A DNA stretch of 64,000 nucleotides from Pontibacter populi. GTDB lineage: Bacteria > Bacteroidota > Bacteroidia > Cytophagales > Hymenobacteraceae. A program made the position numbers and the translations under genes. The notes under the pieces are model-generated. The model saw only the letters and a list, made by a program, of their open reading frames with translations, ran no database searches and was not told the DNA's origin. The DNA lies in assembly GCF_019336435.1 (NCBI RefSeq), contig NZ_JAHWXQ010000002.1, positions 868,001-932,000 of the forward strand, in the 5' to 3' direction. Below are positions 10,201-19,398 of the stretch, piece after piece. How positions within the stretch are numbered: position 1 is the first letter of the stretch; each line of letters begins with the position of its first letter.

Positions 10201-11594
10201 ACAAACCGGTTATTTGTGCAGGCACTTCTGCTATTATAAGTGTAGAAACGCAGGGAAGCACCTTTACCTATAAAATATACCAGGAAGGCAATGCTACAGC
10301 GTTAGCAACATTTGCAGGCACAAACGCGAAAGTAGACAGAACACTTACTACTCCCTTCACCACTACAGGCGTTAAAAACTTTTATGTTACCGTATCAGAA
10401 ACCAATGGCTGTTCAGATTTGATGTTAACTCAGAAAGTTAGCATTACTGTAACCGATGGTACGGGCGGCGTTGTTACGGCTGGACCAGATGCAATAAGCT
10501 GTGGAAGCACCTATACCTTAGCAGGTAATAACCCATCACCGGGCACAGGTTCCTGGACTATAGTTTTAAAGCCGGCAACAGCTACAAACCTAACTATAAC
10601 ATCCCCAACTGCTTACAACTCCACCGTTACTGGGCTTGTTTCCGGCAACTATACTTTCAAATGGAGTGTTACCCCGGGCTGTAACGCTGGTGCCATCATA
10701 TCTGATGAAGTTACCATTACAATAAATTGCTTTGCAGAATATAGTTTAGCAGGCAATAAACCAATTCCGGATTACGCTGATGGTGAGGTAATAGGCACCG
10801 TAACAGACCCGGAAGGAATACAGTCAGCGCAGCTTGTAGCAGGTAAGGGCTCGCTACCTCCAGGAATAAAGTTAAATACAACAACTGGAGCACTTTCGGT
10901 ATCTGATAGATTTAGCCTGGCAAGTAACAACTATAACTTTGTGGTTAGAATAACAGACAATGTTAACAGAACTACAGACATACCGCTTGCTTTAAGATTC
11001 TATAGTTCAAGTATACGCCCAATTGATATCACCCCTCTCCCGGTAGAGCTTGTTTCTTTTACCGCGACCACCGACTTAAAAGGTGTTATACTACAGTGGA
11101 TGACAGCATCGGAACTGGATAACGACAGGTTTGAGATAGAGCGCAGCGAGGATGGGAAGTCATTCAGCAATATTGGTACGGTAACCGGAAACGGCACCAG
11201 CAACCGTAAGATTAAGTATAGCTTTACTGATACAAAACCGCTCCCGGAAGTTAGCTACTATAGGTTAAAGCAGGTTGACTTTGATGGCACGTACAAATAC
11301 AGCAAGATCATCAGTGTTAAAAATAAAGCACTTTTAGCTAGCACCATTTTAGAGGCGTATCCTAACCCGTTTGTTGAGAAGCTGTCTGTAACTATAACTG
11401 TACCAGCCAGTGAGACGGAAGCAACACTTACGCTTTATAACCTGCAGGGCCGCAGGTTGCAAACTATAAAAACCGCCCTCGAAAAAGGAATGAACACTTT
11501 TGAGCTGAACACACAGCAACTGGCAAGTGGTGTGTACATTATCAGGATAACAGGTAACAGCTCCGACGTATCTGCTAAAGTGCTGAAAAAGTAG
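7296..11594 (+). CDS. Giant secreted Ig-like-repeat protein with T9SS sorting domain
   Basis: This 1432-residue protein begins with a signal peptide (residues 1-28, ending SYANAQ). Residues about 30-290 form a non-repetitive globular region with a DPNGDGYI stretch that could bind calcium. From about 300 to 1190 there are repeated Thr/Ser/Gly-rich beta-sandwich units; several share the pattern VYxxGTxxGTTTxxANGxW, as in bacterial Ig-like adhesin repeats. A later unit (about 1195-1280) looks cadherin-like. LPVELVSFTA leads into an EIERSEDG-type domain and a C-terminal sorting domain containing YPNPF and GVYIIRITG, the type A signal of type IX secretion. It is probably surface-attached or released, an adhesin or matrix protein. 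No enzyme motif is evident. Confidence 0.9.
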   Translation: MNKTLRDATLSSLLLLCFVFITSYANAQTPGLIYKIATNGGNKILDPNGDGYISKTNLGFQLVGGNRLDEGPEYSEIPYRPFPVFMDEPLADLKTGGSYGHTDFAPKVYANGQLVGSPMASYYDGKNFLFRVRLAGQSTASKGYSILIDTNNTLTGTGINPGFEFEVLLATNFDVRVYDYRTNPNGSLIFSGSVDQYSQKAIAGSTGGGDADYFYDFYAPISAFAGGITDSTPLRMTGVTVTSAKSGIFGVASDLGGVDDNAYSGTPIVDIWKSIITNTPVSTPTDIKDMGFTPVTASAPKVNSPIYTNSTTITGSTIEIAGSVITVYKNGTSIGTTTIDANGFWSLSTSGITLALNDAITAKVKPSMENESPSSTSVLVQSAYTVYTPCSTPAPVITGVMNNKKGLILNIPVDGNLNFSVRNPDGTTTTYLPYAVTAQNGREVPFTSTGNDLGTGIYYVTLTPTGGGCTSIASNQYCYQSGNTGTDAQAPTLSSPLNTSSTSLTVTFTIAGSTVQLIQNGVTVSPPFTTSGTTVTYNISGLNLRVGDIFQARVTIPGSCQATSARSAGVTVQAVQSSSPTITGTYCSATTIVTGTSVEAAGTIIKVYVGTTQVGTTTVNANGSWTATITSQTSGTLTATAAATNKSVSATSAGVTINGVPSNAGLAITGTSTGTTIYEGSTSVTGSYNTANGSVITLYINGQAYVDKEGKTLYATVSGSTFTFSGISPFELYAGAKLRVSVKASAGSTCESAQSAEVIVACNPAATTMTATFTAAKFCPNTPAYIKLSTSEAGVIYNIYKKNADNSYTQFGPSVLGTGSAITLQSNPVTTAGTIVQVKTIKVGAPCQYTIGGDMTVDLYPEVPKTFTVTATPDNSNCANVPVTITVQAAEAGYSYQLIINNTTKDKIGNPIVPTANGNISFPAQIVSKTTEYGVVITSTSTGCVTENTLLKTITISGGPDVNRAVTVNKPVICAGTSAIISVETQGSTFTYKIYQEGNATALATFAGTNAKVDRTLTTPFTTTGVKNFYVTVSETNGCSDLMLTQKVSITVTDGTGGVVTAGPDAISCGSTYTLAGNNPSPGTGSWTIVLKPATATNLTITSPTAYNSTVTGLVSGNYTFKWSVTPGCNAGAIISDEVTITINCFAEYSLAGNKPIPDYADGEVIGTVTDPEGIQSAQLVAGKGSLPPGIKLNTTTGALSVSDRFSLASNNYNFVVRITDNVNRTTDIPLALRFYSSSIRPIDITPLPVELVSFTATTDLKGVILQWMTASELDNDRFEIERSEDGKSFSNIGTVTGNGTSNRKIKYSFTDTKPLPEVSYYRLKQVDFDGTYKYSKIISVKNKALLASTILEAYPNPFVEKLSVTITVPASETEATLTLYNLQGRRLQTIKTALEKGMNTFELNTQQLASGVYIIRITGNSSDVSAKVLKK

Positions 11595-11620
11595 TCCTGA
11601 CTATTTTATACAATCATCAG

Positions 11621-11649
11621 AAAGGCCGGCCTCTAAAGCCGGCCTTTTT
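11621..11649 (+). terminator. Rho-independent terminator after the giant secreted protein
   Basis: AAAGGCCGGC (11621-11630) pairs perfectly with GCCGGCCTTT (11638-11647) around a 7-nt loop and runs into a T tract. It lies 27 bp past the stop codon. Confidence 0.9.
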
Positions 11650-11695
11650 ACGTAATTGTGCGGCTGCTCATACTTAAAACCTGCATAGTTTTTCT

Positions 11696-11703
11696 TAATT
11701 TTG
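11696..11703 (+). promoter_or_regulatory. Probable lysC promoter, -7 element
   Basis: TAATTTTG matches the Bacteroidota -7 consensus TAnnTTTG, 39 bp upstream of the lysC ATG and downstream of the preceding terminator. No clear TTTG -33 element is at the right distance. Confidence 0.5.
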
Positions 11704-11742
11704 CAGCTACCTTAAAATACAATTTTACACGCAAGCTTTTAA

Positions 11743-13053
11743 ATGAGAGTATTAAAGTTCGGTGGCACCTCGGTAGGGTCTGCTGAAAGAATGAAGAACG
11801 TTGCGGACCTGATCTGCAGCGGCGAACCAAAGATTGTGGTGCTGTCTGCTATGTCGGGCACTACAAATAAGCTGGTGCAAATAGCTGAAACGCTGTACCA
11901 GAACAAGAACGAAGATGCGAATGCGCTGATTGATGCGCTACACGATAACTATAAACAGGTTGTAGAATTACTCTACACTACCCCCATAAAGAAACAACAG
12001 GCTAACGAACTGATTACGCATCATTTTGATAACATCAGGGCGTATACGCAGGACCTGTTCACTATTCACGAAGAGCGCGCTATCCTGGCGCAGGGCGAAT
12101 TGCTTTCAACGGCTTTATTCCAGTTTTTCCTGGAAGAGCAGGGCATTCCGTCTGTGCTGTTGGCGGCACTTAATTTCATGAAGATCGATGAGAATGAAGA
12201 GCCGGACGCTGCTTACATTGCCAAGAATATTAAAACTGAGCTGGAAAAGTATCCGGATACAACGCTTTTCATTACACAGGGATATATCTGTCGTAATGCT
12301 TTCGGGGAAATAGATAACCTGAAGCGTGGCGGTTCAGATTACTCTGCCTCACTCATCGGTGCTGCTGTTGATGCGTCTGAAATCCAGATCTGGACAGACA
12401 TTGACGGCATGCACAACAACGATCCGCGCATTGTAAAAAACACCTACCCGATTGCGGAATTGTCTTTTGATGAGGCGGCTGAGCTGGCTTATTTTGGTGC
12501 TAAAATCCTGCATCCGAGCAGCGTATTGCCAGCCAAGCAAAAAAACATACCGGTTCGCCTGCTAAACACCATGCAGCCTGAAGCAAAAGGCACGCTTATT
12601 CACGGCGAAACGTCAGGTGGTGGTATTAAAGCAGTGGCTGCGAAAGATGGCATTACAGCTATCAAAATTAAGTCAGGAAGAATGTTGCTGGCGTATGGTT
12701 TCCTGCGTAGCGTGTTCGAAGTATTTGAGCGCTACAAAACCCCGATCGATATGATCACAACCTCGGAAGTGGCTGTATCGATAACGATTGATAACAGTAA
12801 ATTCCTGAACGAGATCGTAACTGAGCTGAAAGAGGTAGGCCAGGTAGAAGTCGACGAGAACCAGACGATCATTTGTGTGGTGGGTGATTTTATTGCTGAA
12901 AAGAGCGGTACCAGCCTGAAGGTTTTCGAAGCCTTGAAACACATACCGATGCGTATGATCTCTTACGGAGGCAGCAAAAACAACATCAGCCTTCTGATTA
13001 ATACTCCTGATAAAGTAGAAGCGCTAACCAAACTGAACGAGGGGATTTTTTAA
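11743..13053 (+). CDS. lysC: Aspartate kinase
   Basis: Phosphorylates L-aspartate, the entry step to lysine, threonine and methionine. The N-terminal KFGGTSVGS (residues 5-13) is the kinase signature; ITQGYICR and LKRGGSDYSA are the nucleotide and aspartate blocks. The C-terminal third (about 300-436) reads as two ACT domains (SVFEVFERY..., ISYGGSKNNISLL), so feedback control by lysine or threonine is expected. At 436 residues it is a monofunctional kinase, not fused to homoserine dehydrogenase, which is separate at 15.1 kb. The lysA start follows 10 bp after the stop, forming a two-gene operon. Full copies of the CTATAG palindrome are nearly absent here, unlike in the biotin genes. Confidence 0.96.
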   Translation: MRVLKFGGTSVGSAERMKNVADLICSGEPKIVVLSAMSGTTNKLVQIAETLYQNKNEDANALIDALHDNYKQVVELLYTTPIKKQQANELITHHFDNIRAYTQDLFTIHEERAILAQGELLSTALFQFFLEEQGIPSVLLAALNFMKIDENEEPDAAYIAKNIKTELEKYPDTTLFITQGYICRNAFGEIDNLKRGGSDYSASLIGAAVDASEIQIWTDIDGMHNNDPRIVKNTYPIAELSFDEAAELAYFGAKILHPSSVLPAKQKNIPVRLLNTMQPEAKGTLIHGETSGGGIKAVAAKDGITAIKIKSGRMLLAYGFLRSVFEVFERYKTPIDMITTSEVAVSITIDNSKFLNEIVTELKEVGQVEVDENQTIICVVGDFIAEKSGTSLKVFEALKHIPMRMISYGGSKNNISLLINTPDKVEALTKLNEGIF

Positions 13054-13063
13054 GGAACGCGAC

Positions 13064-14206
13064 ATGCTGAAACAACATTTACAGGAGCTGCAGCAGCACG
13101 CGACTCCTTTTTACGCATACAATTTAGACCTGCTTCGCCAGACACTTAACAGTGCCCGAACCGAGGCATCGAAATACAAGTACCACGTACATTACGCTTT
13201 AAAAGCTAACGCAAACGCACCCGTGCTTGCCGAAATGCTGCATGCAGGTTTCGGGGCCGATTGCGTAAGCGGCAATGAAGTAAAACGAGCTATTGAAAGC
13301 GGGTTTAAACCGGAGAACGTGGTTTTTGCCGGAGTTGGCAAGTCTGATGCCGAGATAAACTATGCCCTGGACCAGGACATTTTCTGCTTTAACTGCGAGT
13401 CGAAGCACGAACTGGAAATACTGAACGAACTAGCCGAAGCAAAAGGCAAAACTGCCCGCATAGCGCTACGCATCAACCCAAACGTAAATGCCAACACGCA
13501 CAAGTACATTACTACAGGGCTGGAGGAAAATAAATTCGGAATAAATGCCTGGGAACTGGAAAGTGTACTCGACCTGCTGAAAACGTTGCCGAATATAGAG
13601 CTGATCGGTATTCACTTCCACATTGGTTCTCAGATAACAGACCTTACCGTTTTCAAGAACCTTTGCACACGTGTGAACGAGTTCCAGGAGTGGTTTGTAT
13701 CTCGCAACATTACTCTAAAGCATATTAATGTGGGTGGCGGACTTGGTGTAGATTACTATAACCCGGACGCAAACCTGGTACCCGATTTTGAAGCTTATTT
13801 TGCCTTATTCAACCAGTTTTTGGAAGTGCGCCCAGGACAGGAAGTTCATTTTGAATTAGGACGTTCGCTGGTAGCACAATGTGGTACGCTTATTTCAAAA
13901 GTACTGTACATCAAAAAAGGCATTACTACCAACTTTGCTATATTGGATGCCGGCATGACGGAACTGATTCGCCCTGCGCTGTACCAGTCGTATCATAAAA
14001 TAGAGAACCTGACCAGCGACAAAGCCGAAGAACGCTACGATGTGGTTGGCCCTATCTGCGAGTCGAGTGACTGTTTTGGAAAGGCTGTTATGCTACCTGA
14101 AACCAACCGTGGCGACCTGGTTGCTATCAGAACAGCTGGTGCGTATGGCGAGGTAATGGCCTCAGGCTATAACCTGCGTGAGAAAGCTGAGGCAATTTAT
14201 TTATAG
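13064..14206 (+). CDS. lysA: Diaminopimelate decarboxylase
   Basis: PLP enzyme converting meso-diaminopimelate to L-lysine. Lys47 in HYALKANAN is the Schiff-base lysine of the alanine-racemase-like barrel. HFHIGSQ and GGGLGVDY are the phosphate-binding blocks, and CESSDCFGK supplies the cysteine that reaches across the dimer. Length is 380 residues, slightly short of the usual 400-420 but complete. It is translated just after lysC, so the first and last enzymes of lysine synthesis are co-expressed. A strong shared terminator follows. Confidence 0.96.
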   Translation: MLKQHLQELQQHATPFYAYNLDLLRQTLNSARTEASKYKYHVHYALKANANAPVLAEMLHAGFGADCVSGNEVKRAIESGFKPENVVFAGVGKSDAEINYALDQDIFCFNCESKHELEILNELAEAKGKTARIALRINPNVNANTHKYITTGLEENKFGINAWELESVLDLLKTLPNIELIGIHFHIGSQITDLTVFKNLCTRVNEFQEWFVSRNITLKHINVGGGLGVDYYNPDANLVPDFEAYFALFNQFLEVRPGQEVHFELGRSLVAQCGTLISKVLYIKKGITTNFAILDAGMTELIRPALYQSYHKIENLTSDKAEERYDVVGPICESSDCFGKAVMLPETNRGDLVAIRTAGAYGEVMASGYNLREKAEAIYL

Positions 14207-14230
14207 TTGCAGTTAACCTATAGTTTATAA

Positions 14231-14267
14231 AAAAGGTCCGCCTCCATAGCCTGGAGGCGGACCTTTT
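14231..14267. terminator. Bidirectional terminator between lysA and the lipoprotein gene
   Basis: AAAAGGTCCGCCTCCA (14231-14246) and TGGAGGCGGACCTTTT (14252-14267) form a perfect 16-bp stem with a 5-nt loop, and A/T tracts lie at both ends. It serves convergent lysA (+) and the lipoprotein gene (-). Confidence 0.93.
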
Positions 14268-14286
14268 GCATTAGATCAATGGATAA

Positions 14287-14955
14287 CTATAGCGCAAGAA
14301 TAAAATCAGGTGAGGCATGCGAGATCCCTTTCTGGCCTTTCAGCAGATTGGTTAATTCAAGCGCATTTCCTTTTGAGTTTTTAGTTACGCGCAGCAGGTA
14401 CGAATCTGCTCCCACCGGCCCGATCAGTTCAGCATTATAGTTGGCGGCAAAACCTTTCAGGGCAGCTATTCCGCTGGCATCCGTTTTAACCATAACTTCG
14501 TTGCTGAGGCCAACTGCCTGGTTTCCGTCTACTAAAAAAGAAGGACCCGCATATGTAACGGCGTTATCCTTTTTCAGTTCGCGTATTGCCTGTTCTGTCT
14601 GTGCACAATTCAGTCCGTCAGTTAAATTCAATGTAAACATCATTCCGGATTGGCTGGCACGCTGGCTGAGTACCCCGGTTATAAACCCGTATTTGCTGAT
14701 TACCTGGTCGCGTTGTGTTTGGGTTAGTTCATTGTTAAACGCAACTATAATCTGGCTTGTGTTTATAGTTCCGAGGTTCCTGAGTTCTGCGCCCGCGCTG
14801 TAACTATAGTTTATGCAGGGGTCAGCTATTTTCAAAGGGTTCAGGAGCTTCGGATCGAAGCGTACATTACGTATTGGAGAAACGTTATCCTGCTTGCATC
14901 CTGCAAGGCCGAAAACAGTAAATATTAGTATAAGCAAGGGTAGAATAGTCTTCAT
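14287..14955 (-). CDS. Lipoprotein with two prodomain/inhibitor-like repeats
   Basis: The best start is ATG at 14955 (MKTILPLLIL); a longer reading to 14976 adds MTCKTMT ahead of the signal peptide. LAGC is a lipobox, so the mature protein is lipid-anchored, probably in the outer membrane or periplasm. The mature part (222 residues in all) seems to contain two related alpha/beta modules, one around IIVAFNNELTQTQRDQVISK and one around IAALKGFAANYNAEL, each ending in an ISHASP or VTYAGPS type strand. This resembles the prodomain/inhibitor I9 fold of subtilisins, without any protease domain attached. An inhibitor role is inference. The gene is alone, with a terminator shared with lysA. Confidence 0.7.
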   Translation of the reverse strand: MKTILPLLILIFTVFGLAGCKQDNVSPIRNVRFDPKLLNPLKIADPCINYSYSAGAELRNLGTINTSQIIVAFNNELTQTQRDQVISKYGFITGVLSQRASQSGMMFTLNLTDGLNCAQTEQAIRELKKDNAVTYAGPSFLVDGNQAVGLSNEVMVKTDASGIAALKGFAANYNAELIGPVGADSYLLRVTKNSKGNALELTNLLKGQKGISHASPDFILAL

Positions 14956-15127
14956 AGTCATAGTTTTACAGGTCAAAGTATATCCTTGTTGTACGTATAG
15001 TTACAAGTAATAGCTATGCTCCTGTTCCACTATTTTTAATACTATTCTAAGTCAGCCCTCTTTATATAATACAATAAACTATTTCTGCTTATAACGGCAC
15101 CTGCAATTATCCTGAAAACCTTACAAA

Positions 15128-16378
15128 TCAACTGTAAACGACTTCTTCTTTCTCGCTAAATTTCAGTGCAAAATTTGTTGCCTGTTCAGCTGTAATCTCA
15201 GCTATAAATATTTGTTTACCTGCCAGATAGGACTGAATCTTTTGTAGCTTATGAACTGATATAATTGCCGTAAAATATGCTGCTTCACGTGTTTCCTGAA
15301 CTTTTACAAGGTTTTCCCAATTCACTTCCGGCAAAGTGCTGCCTGCAACGCAACGCAGGTAAATGTTAATTTTATTATCCTGATTTAATGCAATGGTTTT
15401 AATAGCTGCTTTTGGGTACGAATAGCGGTAGCCAGAGAGGGCAGCTGAAACATCGGCCCAGACCGCTGAACCCGTCGGATGGCTGCCGGCTCCGAGACCT
15501 TTTATAAACTGTTCGCCTGCAAAAACCGGGGCTATAGTTACGCCATTAGTTTCGTTCGTAACATAGTATAGTTCCTGCTGTTCTGTAACAAGTGTTGGCA
15601 GCACACGCAAGCTCAATTCATTGTCCTCGGTAACTTCCGCGGAAGCAACTAACCTGATCCTCGCATTCATAGATTTGGCAAACTCCAGGTCTTCTTTTTT
15701 GATGGTATCAATTCCGAAACGCAGGACCTGTTCCGGCTTTATAGTTAGTCCAAAAGCATGCGCTGTTATCAGGCACAATTTATTTACCGAATCGAACCCA
15801 CCCACATCTAATGTAGGGTCCGCTTCGGCAAAACCAAGTTCCTGGGCCTGTTGCAGCGCCAAACTATAGCTCAACCCTTCCGACTCCATTTTAGAAAGGA
15901 TAAAGTTGGAAGACCCGTTGAGGATGCCGCTTACCTGCTGCAAAGGCTCCGAGCTATAGTAGCTTTCCAGGGTCCGGATAATGGGGATGCTACCGCCAAC
16001 AGCTGCTTCGTATAGTAGCGTTCCGTTATAGTTCTGCTGTAGTTCGATCAGTTCCGGAAGGTGCGAGGCCAGCATTTTCTTGTTTGCCGAAACTATAGTT
16101 TTGCCTGCTTTCAGGGCCTGCTTCACGATACTATAAGCTTCGTCGGCGTCGCTGATCAGTTCGGCAAATATCGTGATGCTTTCATCCTGTAACAGATCCT
16201 GCGGGTTATAGGTAAAGGCGGATGCAGGCAAACTACGTGGCTTCTCTTTGTCTTTCACGCAAATACCGGCCACTTCTATGCCTGCCTTTTCTATTGTTTG
16301 CAGCACATCGTAAAGCCCCTGCCCTACGCACCCAAACCCAAATATCCCGATCCTGCTATTAGACTGTTTGTTGCTCAT
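15128..16378 (-). CDS. hom: Homoserine dehydrogenase
   Basis: NAD(P)-dependent reduction of aspartate semialdehyde to homoserine, the branch point to methionine and threonine. The N-terminal Rossmann motif GIFGFGCVGQG starts near residue 11; SANKKMLA and the catalytic GFDSVNKLCLITAHAFG region follow. The last 70 residues look like a degenerate ACT domain. At 416 residues it is monofunctional. It overlaps the 3' end of metX by 20 bp, so it is the third gene of a metY-metX-hom operon under the SAM riboswitch. That places homoserine supply under methionine/SAM control. Confidence 0.95.
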   Translation of the reverse strand: MSNKQSNSRIGIFGFGCVGQGLYDVLQTIEKAGIEVAGICVKDKEKPRSLPASAFTYNPQDLLQDESITIFAELISDADEAYSIVKQALKAGKTIVSANKKMLASHLPELIELQQNYNGTLLYEAAVGGSIPIIRTLESYYSSEPLQQVSGILNGSSNFILSKMESEGLSYSLALQQAQELGFAEADPTLDVGGFDSVNKLCLITAHAFGLTIKPEQVLRFGIDTIKKEDLEFAKSMNARIRLVASAEVTEDNELSLRVLPTLVTEQQELYYVTNETNGVTIAPVFAGEQFIKGLGAGSHPTGSAVWADVSAALSGYRYSYPKAAIKTIALNQDNKINIYLRCVAGSTLPEVNWENLVKVQETREAAYFTAIISVHKLQKIQSYLAGKQIFIAEITAEQATNFALKFSEKEEVVYS

Positions 16379-17420
16379 AGTATAGTTCGTTTATAGTTTC
16401 TGATTGATAAAATTTGCGGATTGCTTTAGTGAGTTGGTCTGTTTCCACTAAAAATCCGTCGTGACCATAGTTGGAGCGCAGTAATGCAAAGGCAGAGCCC
16501 GGAACCTGCTCATGTAAAAACCGCTGTTCTTCCACCGGAAAAAGCAGATCGGTATCTACTCCCACAAAAAGCGTTTTTGCCTTCAGATGATGTAAGGCCT
16601 TCTCTACTCCACCCCGGTTACGGCCTATGTTATGCGAGTCCATGGCTTTGGAAAGCAACCAGTAGGTATAGGCATTAAAGCGACCAGCCAGTTTCTCGCC
16701 CTGGTAAACCTGGTAACTAGCAGCTCTATAGTTGTCGGTAATGCTGTTGCCGGGTTCCTGTTGCGTAAGCTCATAACTGGTATAATGACGGTACGAAAGC
16801 ATAGCGATGGCCCTTGCCGTTTTTAATCCCTGCTGGCCTGCTGTTTCACTATCATTGGCCCAGCTTGGGTCCTGGCGAATGGCCATGCGCTGGCTTTCGT
16901 TAAAGGCAATTCCCCAGGCAGAATGGCGCGCGTTAGAGGCCACATGGACCAACCTTTCAAACACGTCCGGCTTCTGAAGTGCCCATTCCAATGCCTGTTG
17001 TCCACCCAACGATCCACCTATCAGCGTATGTACCTGCTGCAAACCCAGTTCCTGCCGTAACAGATCGAAAGCCCCCACTATATCGCGGTTTGTAAGCTGC
17101 GGAAAACTATGAAAATAGGGTTGCAACGTGTTTGGGTTAACCGATAACGGACCAGTAGAACCATAGCAACCGCCCAGCGTATTCGCGCAAACTATAAACC
17201 AGTCTTCAGGGTCGTATAGTTTGCCTTCGCCGAACAGGCTGCTCCACCATTCTGTAAAATCGGAGTTCCCGGTCAGGGCATGGCATACCCAAATCACGTT
17301 GTCGCGCTTCCGGTTCAACTGGCCATAGGTAGTATAAGCAAGCTGGAAGCCGGGCAACGTTAAACCCGACTCCAGGCTAAATTCCTGCTGATAATGAAAA
17401 GTATGCTGTTGTGTGGACAT
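16359..17420 (-). CDS. metX: Homoserine O-acetyltransferase
   Basis: Alpha/beta-hydrolase-fold enzyme that acetylates homoserine with acetyl-CoA, activating it for direct sulfhydrylation. The nucleophile elbow GGSLGG places Ser137; the later VGVDTDLLFP and NYGHDGFLVE blocks carry the Asp and His of the triad. CHALTGNS and NTLGGCYGSTGP are family blocks. Length is 353 residues, typical of MetX. It starts 8 bp after metY ends and overlaps hom by 20 bp, which marks a tight operon. O-succinyl specificity cannot be fully excluded from sequence alone. Confidence 0.94.
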   Translation of the reverse strand: MSTQQHTFHYQQEFSLESGLTLPGFQLAYTTYGQLNRKRDNVIWVCHALTGNSDFTEWWSSLFGEGKLYDPEDWFIVCANTLGGCYGSTGPLSVNPNTLQPYFHSFPQLTNRDIVGAFDLLRQELGLQQVHTLIGGSLGGQQALEWALQKPDVFERLVHVASNARHSAWGIAFNESQRMAIRQDPSWANDSETAGQQGLKTARAIAMLSYRHYTSYELTQQEPGNSITDNYRAASYQVYQGEKLAGRFNAYTYWLLSKAMDSHNIGRNRGGVEKALHHLKAKTLFVGVDTDLLFPVEEQRFLHEQVPGSAFALLRSNYGHDGFLVETDQLTKAIRKFYQSETINELYYEQQTV

Positions 17421-17428
17421 GGAAATTA

Positions 17429-18832
<1,404 letters not shown>

Positions 18833-18852
18833 CTACAGGTATAAACCTGCAG
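18833..18852 (-). promoter_or_regulatory. Possible expression-platform hairpin of the met leader
   Basis: On the reverse strand CTGCAGGT and ACCTGTAG form an 8-bp stem (one G-U pair) with a 4-nt TTAT loop, 76 bp before the metY start. Another hairpin, GTAGC/GCTAC with CCG/CGG outside it, lies at about 18956-18975. Neither has an immediate U tract, so whether the switch acts on transcription or translation is not settled. Confidence 0.4.
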
Positions 18853-19020
18853 AAACCTGCGGGGCACAAATAATTGAGGAAGCTAAAAGATTAGCAACAG
18901 CACCAACAGGTTTGTATTCGCATGAACCTGAAGGCAAATAAATGAGAGATTCCGCGTAGCTGGGCTACCGGATAAAATACAAAATGAAGTGGTGTTAGCT
19001 TAATTCCCTTTTTCATGTTC

Positions 19021-19138
19021 TTATCAATTTATAGTCATCCGGGTCTTCCGGATTCAGGAATTAGCACCTTAACCATAGGGGTTAGGTTGCTAGCGCTTCA
19101 CAGAGCCTGTCTCTCCACGCTTCTTTATAAATCAATAA
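19021..19138 (-). ncRNA. SAM-I (S-box) riboswitch
   Basis: The reverse strand carries the S-box core in order: GCGTGGAGAGAC, GGCTCTGTGAAGCGC, TAGCAACC and GGTGCTAATTC. The closing P1 helix is 13 bp: TTATTGATTTATA (19138-19126) against TATAAATTGATAA (19033-19021), with two G-U wobbles. It sits in the leader of metY-metX-hom, just after a good promoter. S-box RNAs bind SAM and switch off methionine genes, so high SAM should repress homoserine, O-acetylhomoserine and homocysteine synthesis together. Confidence 0.93.
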
Positions 19139-19165
19139 CCGCCAGGGATCATTGACTTGATGATG

Positions 19166-19198
19166 CAAACTTAGACTACCTTTACTCAAAAAACAAAA
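19166..19198 (-). promoter_or_regulatory. Promoter of the metY-metX-hom operon
   Basis: On the reverse strand TTTTG (19198-19194) is followed after 20 nt by TAAGTTTG (19173-19166), matching the Bacteroidota TTTG / TAnnTTTG promoter. Transcription would start shortly before the riboswitch P1 stem. Confidence 0.75.
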
Positions 19199-19398
19199 TT
19201 ACGGTCGAATATTTTTTAAATAATTTCCTGATACATGTATTCTAGTCACTGATTATCTTAATCTTACATTTCAGAAAGCGTACTAAAAAACCGAACTATA
19301 ACCCGATAATTACTTTCGGATTTTAACTATAAAACTAGCTAAACATAGCGTATAGTTGGCTGTTGCTATAAGGGATCATTCCACCAAAACAGGCTTAC

